Assembly: GCA_013297575.1 (NCBI GenBank)
Contig: JAAFHO010000335.1
Span: forward strand, 1 to 6,580
Origin: Chitinophagales bacterium
GTDB taxonomy: Bacteria; Bacteroidota; Bacteroidia; Chitinophagales; Saprospiraceae
DNA length: 6,580 nt
Direction: 5' to 3'
The notes beneath the pieces are model-generated. The model had not been told where the DNA came from, did no database searches, and saw nothing but the letters and a program-made list of their open reading frames with translations. Below, one piece after another: positions 5,184 through 6,580 of this stretch. Numbering within the stretch: position 1 is the stretch's first letter; each line of letters opens with the position of its first letter. The position numbers and the translations under genes were made by a program.

Positions 5184-6580
5184 TTACCACCAATCATTTT
5201 TCTTAATTTTATTTTCATATCCTCGTACATTATAACTCACGCTCAACATATAATAACGTGCTAAAGTGTTGGCTACACTACTCGATACAAAGTTTTGAGA
5301 ACCATTTTGGTTGATCGTCACACGGCGATTCAGCAGATCAAATGCCGCAAGCCGCAATTCTATTCTATTGGTTTTACCTACTAAGCGACGTATGGAGGCG
5401 TTCAAAATTGGAATGCTTTGATCAAAACCAAAACGTTTGTTTTCGTATTTGGAATATTTAAAATTACCTTCAAAAAATGTTTTACTCACCATTTGCCATT
5501 TGATCGAAATATCGGAACCATAACGATAAATTTTTTGGTTTTGCTGTTCTTGAATCGAATATTCAATTGTTGTAAAATTGACATCACCGCTGGCTCCAAT
5601 AATCAATTTTGAGCTTGGGGTATAGTTCAAACCTGGACGAAAACCAATGCTATTACTCTGCGTTTCGTTGCGTACATTATTCACCAATGCCGGCGTTTGG
5701 CTTATATTCACATTACCATTCACATTGGCCGTCAGTTTGGTTTTAATAATAGGGAAACCATACCAAATATACGAACTCAAACTTTTTCCACCGGAAATAT
5801 TATCTGGGCGTGTGGTCGTTCTAACACCCACACTATCAATCACTTGAATCGTTTGGTTGTACGTAATTTTATCGTCGAATATCTCAAAATCCACGCCGAC
5901 ATTCATATTGCTCAAATTGCTCGGATTCCAAAAACCGTAACCTGCACTCATTTGATGCGTCCGTTCGGGTCTAAGATTCGGATTGCCTTCGGTGCGGAAA
6001 GTGGGGTTATTTACATTCGGTACAGGTTGCAAATCATTCAATTGAGGCTCGCTAACGCCATAAACATAACTTGCATTGAGCCATTTGTTATTGGCCAATT
6101 CAAAATTCAAATCCAAATAAGGCACAATGTTTCGGAAAGTACGCCCGTACTCTGGCGCAATCAATGGCCGACCTTCGTCCAAAGCATACTTACCGCCAAT
6201 ATGCAATTGCTGCCCTGCTAAACCGGCCGACAAATTGGCGCCATTGTGGGAATAACGCACGCTGGATCCAATGCGATTGTATTGTATCCCGTTGTCGAAC
6301 CAAAGACTTAGGCTGTCGATACGCGTATTTTCATCCAATGGATTGGTCACTTGTCGGTTGGACAAGTTGCTGGTATTGGCGAAGTTATAAAACGTTTCCC
6401 AAAACCATTTTTTACTCAGCGGTTCGGTCAGCAATAGGCTAGCGCGCCATTGACTGGTATTGTTGTTTTTGGTATTGAGTTGTCGAATTTGTTGGGTAAA
6501 ATTAGTGGCACTAAAAAACCGATTCAACGATTCCAAATTATCCGTACCGTCAGAAACATTCCTGTTGTAACCACCACTGG
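5184..6580 (-). CDS. Outer-membrane beta-barrel (TonB-receptor-like) protein, C-terminal part
   Basis: The frame runs off the right edge of the window, so the N-terminus is missing; 464 residues are visible, and the TTG at 6536 is internal, since the frame continues upstream with GGYNRNVSDGTDNLE. The visible part is a series of amphipathic strands typical of a large barrel. The segment with SEPQLNDLQPVPN (162-174 counted from 6536) followed by GNPNLRPERTHQMSAGYGF (184-202) is the hallmark of Bacteroidota receptor-like barrels of the outer membrane beta-barrel protein 3 type (OMP_b-brl_3), in which an N-terminal carboxypeptidase-like regulatory domain and a plug usually precede the barrel. The last segment, ARYYMLSVSYNVRGYENK, ends in an aromatic-rich strand but is followed by a short basic tail. 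It probably takes part in uptake across the outer membrane or envelope structure; the ligand is unknown. No SusD-like partner is visible downstream, so a SusC-type glycan system is not supported. Confidence 0.85.
   Translation of the reverse strand, partial: SGGYNRNVSDGTDNLESLNRFFSATNFTQQIRQLNTKNNNTSQWRASLLLTEPLSKKWFWETFYNFANTSNLSNRQVTNPLDENTRIDSLSLWFDNGIQYNRIGSSVRYSHNGANLSAGLAGQQLHIGGKYALDEGRPLIAPEYGRTFRNIVPYLDLNFELANNKWLNASYVYGVSEPQLNDLQPVPNVNNPTFRTEGNPNLRPERTHQMSAGYGFWNPSNLSNMNVGVDFEIFDDKITYNQTIQVIDSVGVRTTTRPDNISGGKSLSSYIWYGFPIIKTKLTANVNGNVNISQTPALVNNVRNETQSNSIGFRPGLNYTPSSKLIIGASGDVNFTTIEYSIQEQQNQKIYRYGSDISIKWQMVSKTFFEGNFKYSKYENKRFGFDQSIPILNASIRRLVGKTNRIELRLAAFDLLNRRVTINQNGSQNFVSSSVANTLARYYMLSVSYNVRGYENKIKKNDWW

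Noticed and set aside
5171..5230. Longer start of the cysteine hydrolase at ATG 5230
   Set aside because: It overlaps the end of the barrel gene and puts 20 charged residues before the membrane anchor; the start at 5170 gives normal operon spacing.
5697..6221. Plus-strand open frame of 174 codons inside the barrel gene
   Set aside because: It is antisense to a clear outer-membrane barrel sequence; its His/Ile/Thr-rich translation is typical of a reverse-strand shadow.

Overview
The window looks like a chromosomal segment of a Bacteroidota bacterium, probably from the Saprospiria or Chitinophagia side of the phylum. Three things point there: a secreted protein with a C-terminal type IX secretion (Por) sorting domain, an outer-membrane beta-barrel protein of the large Bacteroidota receptor type, and promoter-like TAnnTTTG boxes with no Shine-Dalgarno sequences before the starts. 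The lineage below phylum is inference.

Left part, plus strand. Positions 2-238 hold the C-terminal end of a protein that resembles the delta' subunit of DNA polymerase III. It is followed by a short, coding-looking stretch without a usable start (244-375, likely a gene remnant) and an unrecognised acidic protein of 237 residues with a duplicated N-terminal helix motif (388-1101). A 188-base gap holds an 11-bp hairpin and a possible promoter. Next come a secreted NTF2/SnoaL-like protein (1290-1730), whose C-terminal part appears to be read in the wrong frame between two compensating single-base indels, and a lipoprotein cytochrome c (1777-2364).

Middle, plus strand. A 16-bp stem with a 3-nt loop (2382-2416) runs into a consensus TAnnTTTG box that should drive a class I SAM-dependent methyltransferase (2463-3059). 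A 279-base AT-rich gap with another promoter-like arrangement precedes a T9SS cargo protein (3339-4493).

Right part, minus strand. A large outer-membrane beta-barrel protein (5' end beyond the window, stop at 5184) is followed 13 bases later by a membrane-anchored YiiX/C92-type cysteine hydrolase (5170 down to 4490), probably one operon. Its stop codon overlaps that of the T9SS cargo gene tail to tail.

The genes do not form one recognisable pathway. Shared themes are the cell envelope (two exported or lipidated proteins, a T9SS cargo, an outer-membrane barrel, a cell-wall-type hydrolase) and ordinary housekeeping. I see no mobile element, CRISPR array, tRNA or rRNA. The most interesting points are the double frameshift in the NTF2-like gene, the remnant and duplicated-motif protein next to the polymerase subunit gene, and the hairpin-promoter overlap before the methyltransferase.
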